A stretch of 64,000 bases of DNA from Stygiobacter sp. RIFOXYC2_FULL_38_25. GTDB lineage: Bacteria > Bacteroidota > Ignavibacteria > Ignavibacteriales > Melioribacteraceae. Positions 61,485 to 64,000 of the stretch are shown piece by piece. The stretch's first letter is position 1. The number at the start of each line of letters is the position of its first letter. The notes below the pieces were generated by a model. That model searched no databases and was not told the origin of the DNA. It worked only from the letters and a program-made list of their open reading frames with translations. Both the position numbers and the translations under genes were made by a program. Location: NCBI GenBank assembly GCA_001803165.1, contig MHAZ01000021.1, positions 62,001 through 126,000 on the forward strand, in the 5' to 3' direction.

Positions 61485-62804
61485 TTATTTGCCAATTGAT
61501 TTATCAAGTTTTGCTTTTGCAAGTTCGCAATCTACTGTTGATGCCGAGAGATTGGTCTTAGCGCTTATCAATGCTGTTTCCGCATCAATTACTTCCGAAC
61601 TCGTAACCAATCCACTCTTAAACTTACCGGAAGTTACGCGCATGTTTTCTTCTGCCTGCTGAACTGTTAATTCCGCTAAAGTTACTTTCTTGTAAGCCTG
61701 CTTCATGTTCAAATAATTTTGAGTTACTTCAAGCGTAATTCCATCTTTAATCATTCCCAAACCATCTTTAGCCTGCGCTGCCTGTGCTTCTGCCTGGTCC
61801 GTTTGATGCGCCGTCGTCATCCAATCCCAAACATTCATGCTAAGGTTTACTCCGGCATCCCAGGTAGCATCAAACTTATTTTGCGTAGGCATAATTCTTT
61901 GATTCGGCTTATTGTAATAATAGTTTCCGTACAGACTTACTTGCGGATACCATGATGATTTAGCCAGAGTTATCCCGGCTTCGCTCGCTTTAACTCTCGC
62001 ATCAGCAGCTTTCACTTCCGGTCTAATTTGGGTTGCATCTGCAATCAGTTTCTCAACTTCATCAAAGTTAGATTCTTTTAATGTTGCTGTAGAAGTGATT
62101 GTTATCTGTGTGTTCAGAGCAATTCCAATTGTACTATTAAGCGCAACCATTGCAAGTTTAGCAGCATTCTCTGCTTCAATCTGCTGATACATTACATTCG
62201 ACAGCTGAACTTCCAATTTCAGAATATCATTCTTAGTCATCATTCCGGCTTTCTCAAGATTCTTAGCATCTTCAACGTGTGCTTTAATTTGGTCAACAGT
62301 TTCATCCATCACTTTTTTGAATTGCGTTGCCTTGAACAAGCTCCAATATGCACTCTTAACATTGAATACAAGTTCGCTCTTATCCTTATTGTATTCTTCG
62401 TTAGTTGCATTGGAAAGTTGTTCATTCATTTCTATGTTTCCAATTATTCTAAAACCCATAAACAATGGCTGAGATAAAGATGCTTGCGCGCCCCATGTAT
62501 CAAAAATGCCGGGAGCTATAGGGAACGAACCAAACGGTGTGCTAATCACGAACGGATCCACTTCGCTTAGTCTTGTGTAGCGCGCGCTAAGTTTTAACGA
62601 TGGGAGCCGCGATGCACTGACTTCTTTAACTTTTGCCTCAGCACCTTTAACCTTCATCAAAGATGAATGAAGCATTTTACTGTTCTGCATTCCAATTTCA
62701 ACCGCCTGCTCAATAGTTAGCTGAAGTTTTTCTTGCGCAAACGAAAGCGATGCGGTTACCAGAATAATTGCAATAGTTGTTGCTTTAATTTTACCTAAGA
62801 TCAT
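61485..62804 (-). CDS. TolC-family outer-membrane channel
   Basis: Outer-membrane efflux channel of 439 residues. Signal peptide (about 1-23, ending SFA-QE), then two OEP repeats of long helices and short barrel strands (LTIEQAVEIGMQNSKMLHSS at the start; NYLNMKQAYKKVTLAELTVQQAEENMRVTSGKFKSG near the end). It lies between the TetR regulator, whose stop overlaps its start by four bases, and the adaptor gene. Confidence 0.94.
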   Translation of the reverse strand: MILGKIKATTIAIILVTASLSFAQEKLQLTIEQAVEIGMQNSKMLHSSLMKVKGAEAKVKEVSASRLPSLKLSARYTRLSEVDPFVISTPFGSFPIAPGIFDTWGAQASLSQPLFMGFRIIGNIEMNEQLSNATNEEYNKDKSELVFNVKSAYWSLFKATQFKKVMDETVDQIKAHVEDAKNLEKAGMMTKNDILKLEVQLSNVMYQQIEAENAAKLAMVALNSTIGIALNTQITITSTATLKESNFDEVEKLIADATQIRPEVKAADARVKASEAGITLAKSSWYPQVSLYGNYYYNKPNQRIMPTQNKFDATWDAGVNLSMNVWDWMTTAHQTDQAEAQAAQAKDGLGMIKDGITLEVTQNYLNMKQAYKKVTLAELTVQQAEENMRVTSGKFKSGLVTSSEVIDAETALISAKTNLSASTVDCELAKAKLDKSIGK

Positions 62805-63436
62805 ACAGTTGTTTCTCCGTAATTATCTATTGTTGATTTATATTTTTCTCTGCCTTCGGTTGTAAAAATTCCTTCAAATAAAATTTTGAGAATGTCTCTA
62901 AACGCCTGGTCGGCTGAAATAGGCAGTTTCGCCAAAACTTCCGGATTGATTAAACTGTGGATCGAAGCAACATAGCCCACCACAATTACGCTTGTATTTA
63001 CATCCTTCCGGAATATTCCGTCTTCAATGCCCTCTTCAATTAATGCTGATAGATGCTTATAAGCTTTCTTCGATCTAAATTCTTCTATATCTTTCCAAAC
63101 TTCCGGGTTACATTTCATCAAATCGCTAACCATTGGACCCTCAAGCTTTTCGGCTTGCTTGGCAATGAAGTTCATAAAAGTTTTTAACTTTTCTATGAAG
63201 GGCATTGTTTTTTGTGCCATTAGATTTTCAATGAAGTTATCCACTTCGCACTTGTTTGTATGAACAATTTCTTTGAGAAGGTGATCTTTGTTTGAAAAAT
63301 GCTTGTAAAGCGTTTTTTTGCTCATTGCAAGGCTGGAAGCAATCTCTTCCATTGTTACTTTAGAATAGCCAAACTGCCGGAACATCTCGTCAGCTTTTAG
63401 CGCAATCCTTTGCTTTATTTCTTTTTCTTCAGTCAT
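62801..63436 (-). CDS. TetR/AcrR-family repressor
   Basis: Regulator of 211 residues. The N-terminal HTH is clear: IKQRIALKADEMFRQFGYSKVTMEEIASSLAMSKKTLYKHFSNKDHLL. The C-terminal ligand-binding domain is helical. It opens the efflux operon and is translationally coupled to the tolC-type gene (ATGA), so it most likely represses its own operon until an inducing compound binds. Confidence 0.94.
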   Translation of the reverse strand: MTEEKEIKQRIALKADEMFRQFGYSKVTMEEIASSLAMSKKTLYKHFSNKDHLLKEIVHTNKCEVDNFIENLMAQKTMPFIEKLKTFMNFIAKQAEKLEGPMVSDLMKCNPEVWKDIEEFRSKKAYKHLSALIEEGIEDGIFRKDVNTSVIVVGYVASIHSLINPEVLAKLPISADQAFRDILKILFEGIFTTEGREKYKSTIDNYGETTV

Positions 63437-63712
63437 TTCTGTTTTCCGTTGATTTATATCTTAACAACAAAACTATAATTACAGTTCCATTGGAAACGAT
63501 ATGTGTTTTAGTCGTTTCCAAACTTACAAAAGTTCCGTGGCTTAGAAAAAAAATTATTCTGCGAAAATGGCTCTAAAACGGGCATTGGGTATCTTCACTG
63601 GATTTACAAGCACAATAAGTGATACAGTAATAGACGTTTAACTGGTTGGAATATGCTATTAAGCAGATTGCTGTTGAATGGTACTTAAATCTATTCTGTT
63701 GATTTATTTTAA
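63437..63712. other. Upstream region of the efflux operon
   Basis: Contains CCATTGGAAACGAT and ATCGTTTCCAAT-like words (GGAAACGAT at 63492-63500 and TCGTTTCC at 63514-63521), an inverted pair that could be the TetR operator. Nothing else is recognised. Confidence 0.4.
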
Positions 63713-64000
63713 TTAGGAATTCAGTATTGATTTCCATTCAAGATTAGATATTTCGCGTCCAAGCTTTCGAATATTAACCACGTGATCTTTTACAGTCTCT
63801 TTTTCCAGTAAATTGTTTGGCCTTGTGTAAACTTCATAGGCAAAAGACGTTACATATTTCAGAAGTTCATGGTGTTTATTGTTCTCGGAATCGAGATATA
63901 GCAAAAGCCTTTCTTCATATAAACTCATTTTACTAACATGCTCTTGGAATAATTTTCTAGCAGTACCAGGCTCCACCATTCTATCGCCTGTTAAGGCAAT
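63713..64000 (-). CDS. C-terminal part of an unrecognised protein
   Basis: Helical, charged C-terminal segment ending LGREISNLEWKSILNS. An in-frame ATG lies at 63979, but the frame continues without a stop to the window edge (IALTGDR before the Met), so the gene probably starts beyond position 64000. The visible part has no membrane segment or known motif. Confidence 0.5.
   Translation of the reverse strand: MALTGDRMVEPGTARKLFQEHVSKMSLYEERLLLYLDSENNKHHELLKYVTSFAYEVYTRPNNLLEKETVKDHVVNIRKLGREISNLEWKSILNS

Noticed and set aside
1-64000. tRNA or rRNA genes
   Set aside because: I looked for T-loop (GGTTCGANTCC-like) and rRNA words between genes and found none with a supporting cloverleaf; the hits lie inside coding regions.

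Overview
The window looks like a chromosomal segment of a low-GC, Gram-negative member of the Bacteroidota/Chlorobiota/Ignavibacteria group, most likely Ignavibacteria. The evidence is two secreted proteins with type IX secretion (NYPNPFNP-type) C-terminal tails, a TonB-dependent receptor with a carboxypeptidase-regulatory-like domain, the long plant/Bacteroidota form of IspG, DUF3667 and HYC_CC_PP-type families, and promoter-like TTTG/TAnnTTTG motifs. No rRNA, tRNA, CRISPR array or intact insertion sequence was seen.

Layout. Positions 1-4.2 kb: a prohibitin-like membrane protein, then a likely metal-acquisition set (Cys-rich exported protein, heavy-metal-associated domain protein, TonB receptor). 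4.2-7.4 kb: an Mrr-type restriction enzyme lying between inverted copies of a dispersed repeat, a DUF971 protein, and a minus-strand group (RlpA, DUF6132-like, DUF1858, TlpA thioredoxin). 7.4-21.5 kb: mostly housekeeping (carAB, dnaG, ispG, Nif3/YqfO, zinc-ribbon coiled-coil protein), plus an amylase-family enzyme and a DJ-1/PfpI protein. A structured RNA candidate lies upstream of carA. 21.5-25.9 kb: an accessory-looking block bracketed by two similar terminator/leader sequences. It holds an array of thirteen degenerate 21-bp units, an all-helical protein of unknown function and two T9SS-exported proteins. 25.9-33.6 kb: an outer-membrane barrel, a large beta-helix lipoprotein, and a minus-strand operon mlaF-like / radA / GNAT / pabB / pabC-like / MauE-thioredoxin fusion. 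33.6-34.1 kb is repeat-filled, with a 124-bp inverted-repeat element.

34.1-37.7 kb is the most notable locus: an ECF-type sigma factor, a small HxxxCxxC putative anti-sigma protein, a precursor peptide with eight Lys-Cys-Gly sites in 19-residue repeats, a DUF692/MNIO enzyme, a DUF2063 partner and a DoxX membrane protein. This is a bufferin/HvfABCD-type copper-binding RiPP operon. An ECF-like promoter and an inverted repeat that would hide the precursor's ribosome-binding site lie just upstream of the precursor gene.

37.8-43.9 kb: a multiheme cytochrome, an exported Met/His/Cys-rich protein divergent from a histidine kinase/response regulator pair with four GTTAA direct repeats between them, a TrpF-like protein and an acetyltransferase. 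43.9-48.7 kb: Trm112-like, GlcD-like oxidase, TPR protein and clpX in one operon. 48.7-57 kb: mixed single genes, a Phd/YoeB toxin-antitoxin pair and an HsdR-N-like nuclease. 57.2-63.4 kb: a complete RND efflux operon with its TetR regulator. The last gene runs off the window end.

Together the window combines core metabolism with several envelope metal- and stress-handling systems. Assignments rest on sequence reading and remembered family features only; no database search was possible.
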